A DNA stretch of 64,000 nt from Mactromeris polynyma (Eukaryota > Mollusca > Bivalvia > Venerida > Mactridae). This document shows positions 1 to 12,751 of the stretch, piece after piece. The stretch spans positions 16,169,553 through 16,233,552 of the forward strand of contig JASFXZ010000009.1 of the NCBI GenBank assembly GCA_032209605.1, in the 5' to 3' direction. Under the pieces are notes generated by a model that searched no databases, had not been told where the DNA came from, and saw only the letters and a list, made by a program, of their open reading frames with translations. The position numbers and the translations under genes were made by a program. Position 1 is the stretch's first letter. Every line of letters starts with the position of its first letter.

Positions 1-1629
1 ACGAGACACTTAATAATGTGTCAGACCTTTAATCAGGGATATCTGATGAGATATTTTGTGTTTTGTACTTAAGTAAACAATTTATTATACCATTCAGTAT
101 AACCCTACTTAATGTGCCCATGAATGCTTATGGTCAAATATGGTTCAACACTGTCAAGCCAGGTTTGACCATGCTTGTGGTCTGCCAGGCCATTCCTTGC
201 ACCTCTGTTCCTTAACATAGTTATGTACCCTTTAACCTCATCAAGTGCCTTATGTTTTATTATAGATTGTTCTTTTCCCATAGGTCTGTGTGGGGAGGCA
301 CTGTCTTATGTATGAGGCGTTCCCTGTAGCAACTTCTTCCATCTCTTTTGTTATTGAAGTCAAGGTTGATTCTGGTCACCTTGGTAACAAATATAACCAC
401 AGCCCTGAGCAAGGTTATCATGGTTCTGTTATGCTCATCATGGTAATATTGTCTATGTCTTGGTGTCATTGTGGTTTTAATCCTTGGGAGTTTTAGTGCA
501 AAACATGGTGCACTACACTGTACTATATAAACCTTACTTATAAAATGGTTGAATGTGTTAGATTTGACAGTAAAGTAATATTTCAACACAGATATCAAAT
601 TGTTTTTTGATTTGAAAGTAACAAACATAGAAGTAAAGGGTGCACTAGGTTGTTACAGGGAACGCTACAGACAATGCTTCCAAAACATCAGCAAACAAAA
701 CTTCAGGAGTTGAGTTAAGACATAAGGGCAAACGTCTATGGGAATGAGGAGGTAAGGCATTGCCAGAAGTCAACTATGCCTTATAAGGTTTATCAAGGGC
801 ACAGAACTGATGTATCCTAGTGTTGGTAGAGAAGCTACAATAGTTTTGCAACAGGCTTTTGATATATATGTGTCTGATAGTCCAGCTTGTTTCAGTAATG
901 TACTATCCGAGGTATGAGGTCAGTGTTTTAACACAGTATAACAGAAAATAACACTCTTGCTCCAAGGCTGACGTGTTTTCAGTGTAATGATGTACAATAA
1001 AAGATGATATATGGTACACCATGTGACTCAGTCTCTCTTGAAAATATGTAATAAATTAATATTTAAAATAGACTGTCATAGACTTTAGAAGCCTTATGTC
1101 AACAATAGATGATTTATTACACCATGAATAAATGAGCGCTTGAAGAGAACAGTTTCCTTCAGTGAAATTATGTTAAGTGTCACACAAAATATTTTGTTCA
1201 GTATTTAATGGCGCCCAGTGGCAATACTTAAATCTATTTCCATATGAAAGTGGATAATGTTCTGAAAACTGGTGTAGTTTACCTTGTACAAGGCATGCAT
1301 ACAGTAACTACGGGTGTCACGATATGCCAATGTATGCCACCTTACAGTTTTGTACTGTGATATGAAATGAACCCGCCCGGTCTTTTACAATAGCAATGAC
1401 TGATAATTCCAAATGTTTTTGAACAATTTGGGATTTTACAATATTTAATTCTTTTGAATTAGTTATGCAAGATATCATTTTCTACTTCTAGGACAATTAC
1501 TTATATACATTATGAGGTTTACATTTACATAACAGGTTTGTGCAAGCAATATATAATATATAGATTAAGTACAAAATAATTTATAAGTTTTGAGGCACTG
1601 GTCAGTGACGCTTTAATTCTGTTGTCAAT

Positions 1630-1780
1630 GTAAGGAAGGTGTTGTGCTCGATGAGGAGAAAGCTTGAAGCCTGATCCAAAAAATTGAGTTCCTGTCTGGG
1701 CGAGGTTGAACTACCAACTTCACAGTCCTAGATTGGGTGTGAGTACTCACGGGTAAGTAACCCAGGAAGCAGTCATTGAG
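1630..1780 (+). repeat. SINE-like relic, related to 47715-47860
   Basis: The end (cagtcctagattgggtgtga then gtactcac) matches 47819-47842 (cagtcccagaatgaggtgtg, agtact). Earlier parts are diverged. Confidence 0.35.
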
Positions 1781-2191
1781 AGTGATTAATTTAAGTTGTA
1801 AATATATTTTACAATCAACATACAATAGATCAATTAAAACTAATGCAATGGTGCTAGTAAAGTCTTATACTGTTAATGGACATAATATAGTACTGCGAAA
1901 GACAAATACCCACATTCATATTCCAGTTCTTTGGTTGATCTAATATGCATTGAAATACAGTATGAAAATTTCCAGATTACCAAAATCAATCATCGCATCC
2001 CTATTAAAATCTTTAGTAGTGACGAGAATCAGTGTTAAAGGTTCCAAATTATTTTTGGCAAGGAATGTTTCCAGAAACATTTTTTACCAATCAAGTTTGG
2101 TAGCAATGTTGTTGGTGGAATGACAAATTACTTTTTTCATGTCTTCTTTGCCTTTGATGAAATGAAGGAATGGAATTCATTTTGTAAATAA

Positions 2192-2284
2192 TGTCCGCAG
2201 TTCTGCGTTTAACCCACTGACTGGAAGATCATTCTTGTCCGCAGTTCTGAGTTACCCACTGAGTGGAAGCTCGTTCCTGCCTGC
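2192..2284 (+). repeat. Two-copy direct repeat of about 42 bp
   Basis: Words gtccgcagttctg, acccactga and tggaag recur in the same order, about 40-45 bp apart. Confidence 0.6.
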
Positions 2285-3390
2285 CGAAACAAAATTAGCA
2301 TTCTCATTCATATTTGATATGAAATCTAATCTTCTCTTTAGTTGCATTAAATGTGTTGCAGCATATTTCGAAGGTCTGAAATTAAATCTTTAATCACTTT
2401 TTCTCTATGCAACTGGATCGGTGTGTAAAATTAGATAAATGTAAACTTGAAGATATTTCTCCTCTACACCTGACAATGTAATGAGGTTTAGACATCTGCC
2501 TTCCTTAAAAATATCCATCAAAACCTGATTTCCTGAAGTGTAATTTGGAGTGGATGGTTATAAAATTATGGCACAATTCATAACCGTGAGCAAGAATGTA
2601 TTAAAGATATTTCATTTTCATATCTTTGTTACAGTATTATTGCACAAACTATAAAAATGAGTTATTTCCTGAGAAATTATGAGATTGCCTGGTTCACTTA
2701 TAGAGTATTCAGTGGAATATATTGACCTATTTTATTTAAAAACTCATTGTAAGTTACTGGCGTGATATATTACTCCGAAGTGACTATTCATTATACCTCT
2801 CAGTGTCTTTAATTTGATGAAGTTGAAAAATATTTTCAGTCCTGAGTGATTCTGAATTCTGTTCGTTTGTGAATGTCTTTTAAAGTATTATGGTTATTAT
2901 ATTGACATGGGTAGAATACTAACTTAAAGTCTATGTCTTTTGAGAATGTTTATATAGAATATTTATTCTGAAGAAATAGCTAGACCTAAAATATGAATTT
3001 ATTTCTGGTTACCAAAACTTTTTGATGGCTTTTAAAAAACTTATCCGAAAAAGTTTCGTCCGAAATTATGGTCGTTTAAAAAAAAAAGATGCTAACATAA
3101 CACATTCCCTAGGGATAGCAACCTCAGTTTATGTCTTCCATAACACGGAACCTGCATAAAAATGAGTCATCGATATTCATCTTAGACCTGCAGAATAAAT
3201 AGAAAAATAGTTCAAACCTCAGCTGATGGAGCCTGATCGGTTGTACAGCCTGTAATACAAAATTCAAACATACATGCGTAGGTTTCTGTTTATTTTATGA
3301 AACTGACAGTGCATACCATATAATTCAATCCTTTCCTCATTTCCAATTAATTACTTGTTAATTTCTTCTAGAATTAAAGTCCCATTGATT

Positions 3391-3882
3391 CATACATGTG
3401 AATCTTTTCTGAAGGCAAATCGGGAGGTGGCACCTCGAAAAGCGGGAGATTGAGACTCAAAACGGGAGCTTTTTTGTGTGGCTGAAATTTTGTCAATAAC
3501 ATGTCTTCATCCGTATCATAAGCTGTTAATAGCAATATTCTGCGAATTAACTCATAATCTGGGGTTCATCCCTTCAATCGAGTCGCCAATTAACAATTTT
3601 ATTGCCAATTGTCATATCTGAATACAATAGTAACGTGTGAAACTTGAATAAACAACATGACAAGCGAGGGTCGCATCATATTTTGATCATAATGTCACCA
3701 AGCGCTTGATTCCATGGTTTAGAGACTATTTAGAGAGTATTTCTGACTGGTATACCCCATAATAAATATTCACGATGTTTACTTTGAAAATCGGGAGATC
3801 GGGGCTCCCGGCCGGGAGAGCGGGAGTAACGGCTGTCAAAACCGGGAGTCTCCTGCGGAAATCGGGAGACTTCACATGTATG
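3391..3882. mobile_element. Non-autonomous DNA element with 12-bp inverted ends and 6-bp target duplication
   Basis: The ends are perfect inverted repeats, catacatgtgaa and ttcacatgtatg. They are flanked by TTGATT directly on both sides. Both terminal regions are studded with CGGGAG words (3420-3470 and 3787-3870) unlike the AT-rich surroundings. No open frame; 492 bp. Confidence 0.6.
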
Positions 3883-3895
3883 TTGATTTGAGCAA

Positions 3896-3985
3896 ATTAG
3901 TCATGAAATTCATGAACTTTGTTATTGTACGAACTGTCTCACCTTTTGTTCAGGTTCATGAACTACACTGGTCATCACAAGCATG
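3896..3985. repeat. TTCATGAA-rich dispersed repeat, copy 1
   Basis: aattcatgaactttgttatt followed by gaactgtctc matches the complement of 43366-43455. Confidence 0.6.
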
Positions 3986-4904
3986 AGATGAACTAACAGC
4001 TGAAAGCTTGCATATTTTCTGGCTAGTTTTATTGATAATTTAATGGCCATTAATGGATATTTTAGTTTCAACGTGGAACGTATTTAAGAAAAATTGATTC
4101 TCAGCTTTATAAATCTACAAAGATATGTTATATATAACTTATATGAATGATAAAATGCATCAGAAATCAGTAGTGAATTTATGTTTATGTATTTAAAGTT
4201 TAGCGCAAAACGATGGTAACCGCTTCTATGGTTTAACTGGGTTATGGTAGCACGGTATGCAACTGTAACTCTGTGAATGAAACAGAGCATAACACATCAC
4301 ATAATTAAATTCCACCTCAAATTTTTACCGGAAAGTTGGCTGTGTATGGAACCATATCACTCTTAGAGATCTTGAATTGCAAAAAATATTAATTTATAAA
4401 ATGAATAGTCAAGCTTGCTATAAAGTTATCCATAAAGCAATAAACTAAATATAACATTCTCCTCCCCAGTTAGTTATTGCCGGGAACTTATATTGTTTTT
4501 GTGCCTTAACGAGCCTCATAAAACTGCCAGGCCAGATAAGATGGAAATTAACTATACTGCTTAGAAAAACTATGGCTCATCAAAAGTTGTTGGATGTATT
4601 ACGAAATGATGGTAAACAGACAGAACGGAAGATTGTATACACAACTGACAATAGGTCTAATGTTTTATAGCAAGATTTCATCATGGCATTTATGATTATG
4701 TTATCAATTTATAATCATAAAAAAAGTATTCAATGTAGGTATAATTAAGTTAATGTAGCAAATATAGCCAGCAACTGAATCACAATTATTGATGCATAAA
4801 TATGGTGTGTCAACTATACTTAAATGGACCCTTAGGGTAGGTTTTGACATTTTAAGGAGAATTAAATAATTTATAGAATGATCTTATAATGGATTGAAAT
4901 ACTG

Positions 4905-4965
4905 TACAGTGAAACATCAATAATAAGGCTATAATATTGGTTCCATAAAAAATGCCTTATTAGCT
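4905..4965 (+). mobile_element. MITE fragment (CAGTRAAAC..TCAATAATAAG family)
   Basis: tacagtgaaacatcaataat then aaggc matches the left end of the copies at 21659 and 63324. The right end is lost; a tRNA-like SINE follows. Confidence 0.5.
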
Positions 4966-5200
4966 CGATTGATTGAGTGTCTGCTTTGAATGCAGGAGGC
5001 CATAGTGGGTTTGATCCCTGGCATTGTCAATTACTTTAAAGATGTGAAAAAAGGTGCTGTTAGCTGAGACACATCCCCCCCCCAGTTATGGCTAACAATT
5101 GTGAACACCTTTACTGAACACAGTGCTGGTGCAGAATGACATAAATGAGGGGTTTGAGCCCTTGATACAAAATCATTTTGCCTTCACTCAATAGGTGCAT
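4952..5200 (+). mobile_element. tRNA-derived SINE, second family
   Basis: The first 73 nt resemble a decayed tRNA: atgcc pairs with ggcat at 5020-5024, ttagctcgattgattgagtg is Box-A-like and gggtttgatccc is Box-B-like. A non-tRNA body follows with no clear end. It is not a functional tRNA. Confidence 0.5.
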
Positions 5201-7661
5201 AGAATGTGTGTTAATTCATTCCTACTTAATTTAAAGCAGTTGTCAGTGGTTTCAAGTGGCAGAGGTGACAATACCAACATAATTATGTATGCTTTCCAAA
5301 TTGAGTTGCGAATATAGCGTCATGTTATCTGACGCCTAAGCATAATATATTGGGAGGAAAACCAACTATTTACGGAATATATTGGAATGTACTTGTACTG
5401 TATGTTCAAGTAGAATTGATTTACCAGTGTATGACCCACAGTATCATGTTTGTTTATGGCAGGTAATTAATTAATTAGACACAGTGGGGTATATATCTAT
5501 TGTCACATCGTTACTGATACCTGAAGTTGACACCAGTAAGCTTTACCGCTTGTCTTTTAATGTATAAGACTACCTTTATGAACCTTTCAATAGCTACCTG
5601 ATACCAAAGCTTTAAGTTTCTTGTATCAATCTCTCCCTTACCCTACTCTTGTTTTTGTCGATGTCATCCTATATTGACCTCTTTGCCAACATCTTTTTAT
5701 CTGTCGTTTTGGTTCCATATTCCTCCCCTGTCATCTTTGTTACCAAAATCATGTTTAATGGCCCTAATTAATTAATGTTGACATTTCAATGGCTGACATC
5801 ATCTTTGCCGATATCTTGCCAGCTTTGTTAATGTTTAATGGCAGGCTTTGCCAATATCTGCATTAAGGGCCTCTTGTTAACATCGTTTAATGGCATCTTT
5901 GGACAGGTTCATCAGCCAACTTTTACCAAATCTCCCTTTAACATCTTTATTTTCCCAACCTTGAAATTAATGTAATATAACATGTATCGATCTGAGTCGT
6001 CACTTTTGCAGACCATAATGTACCATAGTGCATTATGGATCTTACTCAATGAATGTATTGTTAATAAGTTACAAGCATTGCCTGTTACGTGAGCAATCGG
6101 TTGTTTAATTTTGTCTGTTTTTTTGTCAAGCCCACCTAGGTGTTTTAACTATTTCAATGTGTATGTTATATAACAATTTTTATAATCAACATTCAATTAA
6201 ATTTCAATTAAAATTCCATTAAATTTAAATTCAATTTTGACAGTGCCTTGGTTAACAGCTTGATAATTGGTCACCTTGTAATACTGGTAATGTAATAAAA
6301 AATCAGCTTGTAGTAAAATGTCCCAGTATGTAGATTTTACGATTTTTTACCCTTTTTTATTGATTAATAAGTATCGAATGGGCTTTAAGGTAATTATCGC
6401 ATGCAGTATGCAATTATAATACTTGACTGACAGTGGAAAATTATTTCAAAATTTTCAGGGCTATACGTTAATTAATACTGATTAGATCTTGCCAGTGGTA
6501 GTGTATTGCTCCATTGTTCGAATATTGACATGCATTTTATGTTTATCAAAGCCATTGAGTGACATTTTAATATGCCATTATGTCAAAAGTCTTGACATTT
6601 GAATAGAGTCCTGTGTTAAAATTTCATTGGCTTTTATATATTCTACAGATTTTAGGTATAGTTAAGGTCTCTATTGAAAACAAATCCATACAGACATAGC
6701 CGTCATACTGGTATTGAAACAGTTGGCTATAATAACCCTTCTCGTTTCTGGATCTTGTTACCACTATAATGCTGTTATTCTGATAAAACTATAAACTTTT
6801 TTTGTTTATTTGTTGATTTTCCGACGTGCCATCTATATGTATGTGTCACGCAGTGTACTTGGGGATTATATAACGTAGGAACGAATCTGATATCTTGTTA
6901 TTGTGTTAATATTAAATACCTTTTAAAGTCATGAATTGTTGGTAAACATAAATTTTAATTAAAAAAGTTAATTTGTGTATTTTTCAATTAATAAAACGTT
7001 AATTAGATTCTATTCAATAAATGACATATGAAATGTGTTGCCTCGGGACTTTTAAAAACATCAATTTTGAAAACTGAAACCTTATAAGTGAAGTATGCTA
7101 TATCAGAATTTTAGAGCCGGGAACCAAAATATGTAGAAATCCTATTTGGCTGGTTCCCATTACAGCAAATGTTTAAAAAACATATAGCGTGTTACAGCTA
7201 GCAAGCAATCGGGTTACAATCATTTTATCAGAATTATACATTTTTACTGCTCATTTCCATATGCTTTAAAATCAATTTAATTGCTTACACTTGCATCTCC
7301 TCAACATTAATTACTTGTTGGAATTAGACTTGTACACAGATTCCCCTGATTGTGTCTGGATAATGTACAATATATATTATACTGTCTGCAGAATCAAGTA
7401 GTTTTTATATGGCATTAGATTGAAATGCACGATACAATGGAGTTCAGTGGTTTTTATTGTTACAAAATCTTATTTTTTATTTATTTGATTCAACTCTTAA
7501 TTTTTTTATTTTATTGTATAAAGTTTCCATAAATTAGTTTTATTTGAAGTTTTATTTAGTGCAAAGCATTTAAAAGCCTAAAAATGAACAGTTTATTTGA
7601 TACGGAAAACTTGCATTTACCGTAAATCTGTTTTGAAATTAAGCAAAGTCATATATATATA

Positions 7662-7762
7662 TACAGTAAAACCTCACTTTAAGACCACCTCAAAATTAAG
7701 GCTACCTCATGAAATTAGACCATATTTTCATGGACCAGTTTTTAGTATTTCTTCAAGATTTT
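7662..7762 (+). mobile_element. MITE left end, gaccagttttta subfamily
   Basis: Begins tacagtaaaacctcacttta and includes agaccacctcaaaattaag. It shares tggaccagtttttagtattt-type sequence with 10525-10635. A possible right end (tattattgaggtgttactg) is near 8190 after a TCAG-rich stretch. Confidence 0.6.
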
Positions 7763-7779
7763 AGTCAATAATCAGACCT

Positions 7780-8170
7780 GACCAACAACTAAAATCATAT
7801 TGTCTGAGTAAGTTGTCAGAACAGTCATCTGAACAAAGTCTGAATTGTCTGAGTAAGTTGTCTGAACAGTCTGAATTTGGGCTAAATTGTTCCATTTTAA
7901 GCCATTTTTCAGCATGTCAGCCTAAATTATTTAGAAGAAAAAGTCTGAAGAAAAAGTCTGAAATCTAACTGAACAGTTGTATCAGCCATGATTCAGCAAT
8001 ACATAACAGGTCTGAACTTGACCTGAATTAATATATCAGACTAGATTCAGCTGTCACAATATCAGAACATCAGCACACATTCAGCAACATTTCAGACAGT
8101 AGTCAGACAAATATTCAGCAAAAATACAGCATCATTCAGAGTAAATTCAGACCAAATTTGTTCAGGAGGG
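7780..8170. repeat. Cryptically simple TCAG/TCTGAA-rich stretch
   Basis: TCTGAA, CAGAC and TTCAG words recur dozens of times without a fixed period; tctgagtaagttgtc occurs twice exactly (7803, 7848). Confidence 0.7.
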
Positions 8171-10524
8171 TCGCAACTTCCTTCTCTTATTATTGAGGTG
8201 TTACTGGTCAATATCGGGTTAATTTGTTCAACTGGCTTTAATAAAGTGTGACCTCCAAATCCTTGTGTTTACAAATGTCAGTCATTGTATATACATTCAA
8301 AAATATCATTTGTTCACATGTTATTGCAAGATATATTGTTTTGCAATCTGTGTTGAAAAATAAAAGATATGTTCTGTTCTGTTCGGAGCAGGCACACCAG
8401 AGTCTGTTTCCACTATCCAAACTTATTCTCAAATTAAATAGATGTAAACCTTACATCACTCAAGGCTGTTCCTTTTATCAGTTATACACATATTGTTACC
8501 ATTTTAAAGATGTCAGAAAGCAAATAAATTTAATTTTCACTACTTGAAGTGAATTTCGACAGTCGGGTGTGAAATAATACACAGATAAACGGGCTTTTGT
8601 AATTTTAGCCATGGAAATCTCACCAAATTGAATATTATGGCTTGAAACGCTATAAAACTGTACGGTTTCATCTAAGTTGTGGCAAATTTTCTGCTCAATT
8701 TGCTCCCCTTGATGTAGGAATTTGTCGTCTGCTTATTGTACCAATATGGGTTTAATGATCCGTTCCACTATGAAGACTGCTCAGTTGTAGCAAAATTGTA
8801 TTTTAATGGCCTTGTATAGAATAAAGCATTCACTACAGCAGTGTTTAAGGTTGAATATTAGTTTTGGAATGTTTTATAAAGAATACCGGTTTAAGATAAA
8901 CTACCCATTTAGATACGTTTCATGATATCATCATTTTCGGCAGTTTATGAGGTCCGCAATCTGTGGTCCTTATCTTGAAAGTTTCAGTTTTCAAAGTTAA
9001 CAGTATGTCTTGTTTACCATTTCTAAATAATTAGATTTCCTAGGTCTTCATATCGTCACATTGCTACTGGCTAAATATATTGAGCATTATTTTGACATTT
9101 TTAGTAATATTCTGAAACTGTTAAAATTTGTAAGTTGAATAAATGACATATAAGTTATCTCCCTTGTCTGTGTATAAAAATATAGCTGTTTCAAATGAGT
9201 GGTGTTGTATGTTTTTTGCTACAATTTATATTGTTATATATATCATCTGTAATATTAAATGAAATGTTTTAAATGGCAATTAATTGAATGCAGCAGTGTA
9301 AATTTCTGTGAGTTTTTGCTTCTTGAAGGCTACAAAAATGTAAGGAATATTTACTGCTGTTCTGATCAAACACAGGAATCGTGTATCATTCTAATATTAT
9401 CTGGCGTTATTATTTCATGATATTTATCGAGGGTTAGTGAACCCCATGTCTGCTCAAGTTTCTTCCAAGAATGGATTGAAGACCTCAAGGCTCGGATCAT
9501 GCTTATGAACACTAATCATGAAGTATTACACATCATTGTGGTTTAATGTAGTTGTACTTTATGTTCTCTATAAAAAGTTATATTTATGATGATACATGTA
9601 GTTGGAATATGTTTGTCATGAAGTTAGAAGCTGGAAGGCATGACTGACGAACATACATACAAGTAGGGCAGTAACAATACAATATAATCATATCAAATAC
9701 ATAAGTATTGACTTTGTTGTTCTCATATTGCAAACTCTATCTGGTGATTAGGCCATACCGTTTTTATTTTTGTTAAGCGTCAACCTTGGTTTGCGAAACC
9801 TATGCGAAAAAAACACAAAGTCGTTTTGATGTTTTGAAAAAATGCAAAGCCAGATAATGAGGTAAACATGATAAGTATATTTTTAAACAACTTCTTTCTT
9901 TACAAAACATTAGAACTCTAACAGAAAAACTGACTAGTTTTCACTCGCTATTTTTAAACATGCAATTAACAAAATATTTATAAAACATACTTGAAAACAA
10001 CGCAGCGGTTATTTCCCTTGGCTATTTTTTAAATTTACAAAAAATAATTTTGGGCTCAAAGAGCAGCTCTTAACCTAAGGCGCACACGGACGCTTAACAA
10101 AAATATAAAACGGCATGGCCTCATTGTGCAGGTTCAACTTGTGGGTGCCTGTCAATATAAGAATTTTATGTGATAATGAGGTTTGTCAGCATTTTTGTCC
10201 ATACCTGTTGCACATGAAATACTGACTGTTAAGGATTTAACCGATTACCGGTAATCATTTCTCCCTGGGTTACATAAATACCAAGTTGTACTAGATCAGT
10301 CACTTTTAAGGCAAATGGTAAAATTACTGTGAACTTCCCAGCAATATCACCCAAAGGTCCTGGTATATTAATTCGAAAATATCAGGTATATTGTATGGGC
10401 AACAACTCTAGGATATTATAATAATTGAGGTTTAAATCAAGTTAAATTTCAATTATGGAAATGTGTTGTGTATGTTTGTTTGTTATACAGAGATGTATGG
10501 TCTCAATTGTTGAGTTTATCAAGA

Positions 10525-10635
10525 TACAGTCAAACCTCATCTTATGAATCACCTCGAAATTAAGACTCAGCTTCGTTAATAAGCATTATTTTTATGGACC
10601 AGTTTTTATTTTCTTCCTTAATCGAACCTAGTACA
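10525..10635 (+). mobile_element. MITE fragment, same subfamily as 7662
   Basis: tacagtcaaacctcatctta at the left end, then acctcgaaattaag and atggaccagtttttattttc. No right end found. Confidence 0.55.
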
Positions 10636-12512
10636 AATAGGCCACAATTCACAACTAGGACTGACTTTCGTTGGAGCCAATAATGGACATACATTGTATT
10701 GTGGAGGTTTTAGTGTTCCCTGTAAATACATTATCATTCTCCCATTGCATACCTACCTTACTTGCAGTTGTCACTGGAAGTCAAGTACTCGGTACTCCAT
10801 GGTTTATATCGAATGTTTATTTACGCATGGATCTTCTGTTGGCAGGTTTTAGTTAACTGTAAACTATGCTAGCTTCCTACTCAGTGCCGTGCATGTCTTT
10901 AACATCATCTTGTCAGCATGACACAGTGTGAAATCATTAGGATGGCTAGGAAAAAATGCAAATCTGTATTGAAGCAAGTTATGTTTTGTTTTTCACCACT
11001 GCGATATGAGTTTTTTTGCAGACCGAGTACAGCTAAGTTTCGTTACAAGTCATGCCTGTTTACAATCATATCGGCGCCTTCACGAAATCATGTCTTAGCT
11101 ATTAAATTCACTGCTCCCTGTTGAGTGATTTATGTGACTCTAGGATAATGTTTATAATATCAGTTGCATTTATCTGCATAAAAATTCCATATTTAATAAA
11201 TATTTTTTCCTGCAACCATGTTTGTCTGATTATCAAATCTAATCACATTACATGCACTTGATGCGTTGAAGACAAAAACAAACGCATATTTGTGTAAATT
11301 TTGATTACGGGTTACTAAATTTATTAATGTAATAAAAAAGTAATTGAATTTGGAGATTGAGGGAGGGAATTTTTTTGTGATAATAATTTAATTTTGCAAC
11401 TTGGTAAAGCCTTCCAAAAGAATCATGAAACTTGCTGGAAATGTTTGAAAAGACAAAAGCTCTCTGTTACCAATTGACAGCTTACAAGAGGTTACAGTAG
11501 GTCGCATAGACGGTCCAAATTTTGTACAATTTTATTGAGAAATAAGTAAGTTAACAAATTTTGAAGCCTCGAAGACAGTCAAGTGTGGCTGTCACAAATT
11601 GCTGTAGCAAAATGTTGTCACATTTAGGCACATGGTTTGCCCAGACATGTTGCTGTAAACAGTATAACTACTCTCCATGGAAACATAAAGGAAGTTAAAT
11701 ATGCTTAGGACCGTAACAGAGTTATGCTTCTACTATTACTGCTGTAATTTGGTCTAGTGGTTATGAAATCACTCGTGGACTTTAACAACAAATTTATGTA
11801 TTACATGTATTTGACATTTCAATGCTTAGGTGAAACATGAGCTTTACTGCAGAAACCTACTTTAAGACCAGCTTTCTTCTTTAGGGGCTTTCAGCAGCAG
11901 ATTGCGTCCTCAGAAAACGAACACCAGAACTGTTTTATCAAAATTTGTTTAAGAATTAATTGCATTCCATGACGAATATAATTTCTGTTCCCGGTTTTGT
12001 ATAAAATGTTAAGGGAATGACTGCGGTATTAAAATGAGTCGACTTTTTGCATTCAGACACAATATTGTTCATATCCGCAGACACTGCACTATAAGATTGG
12101 AGTGGATTCAAGTGTAAATGTTTAGAGGATTTCAAGTGTACACTTGTTCAGTGATAATGGCTGCACTTATCTGGTTCTGGGCTGTAAGTTAATGGACATT
12201 ATAATGGTACATAAAATGCACAAAATTTTCCACTGTACACAGATATACTTACTGTCCTGCATGGTGTCTATATAGCTTAATGGAGAACAAATATTTGTGT
12301 TGTTTAGAATTTTAGTTTAGAAAGTTTACACGATTTATATAGTACCATGGATAATTTTTTCCTTCAGGGTAGAAATTTTATTTAATGCATCACGTGTTTG
12401 TTTCCATATTATATGGTCAATAACCATGTGACCAATGCCCTTGCGATGAATAATTGACCAATTGAGTTGCGCCTGTCGGCCTCTTGTAAAATTTCCAGTG
12501 TAGCCAGTCAAT

Positions 12513-12681
12513 GTTTGCTTCATCGGGTTTAACGCCGTTTCTCAACGATATTTCAGTTATATACGGCGGCCGGTTCACCTAACTAGTTTTTCCTGCACTG
12601 AAATCTAACCAGTACTAACTTACCCTTCCACAAGGAGCCGGCAACTTCTCCACATGTGGAGGAAAATCGACATTTTTGTGG
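12513..12681 (-). mobile_element. 5'-truncated copy of the tRNA-Thr-like SINE
   Basis: Reverse complement of the 3' body of the element at 19081-19349: shared stretches include gggtttaacgccgtttctca, tatacggcggccgg and acaaggagccggcaacttct. The tRNA head is absent, typical of retroposition truncation. Confidence 0.88.
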
Positions 12682-12716
12682 CCAATTCTTTATCTACCTT
12701 AACCCTGACAGATTTA

Positions 12717-12751
12717 TCTCTCCTCCCCCTCCCCCTCCCCCCCCCCCCTCG
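12717..12751 (+). repeat. C-rich low-complexity run
   Basis: Runs of C broken by T (ctcctccccctccccctccc and on). It makes a G-rich strand on the complement. Confidence 0.9.

Noticed and set aside
1..60. Hammerhead ribozyme at CTGATGAG near 46
   Set aside because: The required downstream GAAA/CGAAAC partner and helices are not present.
260..628. 122-codon - strand open frame
   Set aside because: AT-rich, no motif, no splice signals, no repeat family; likely chance.
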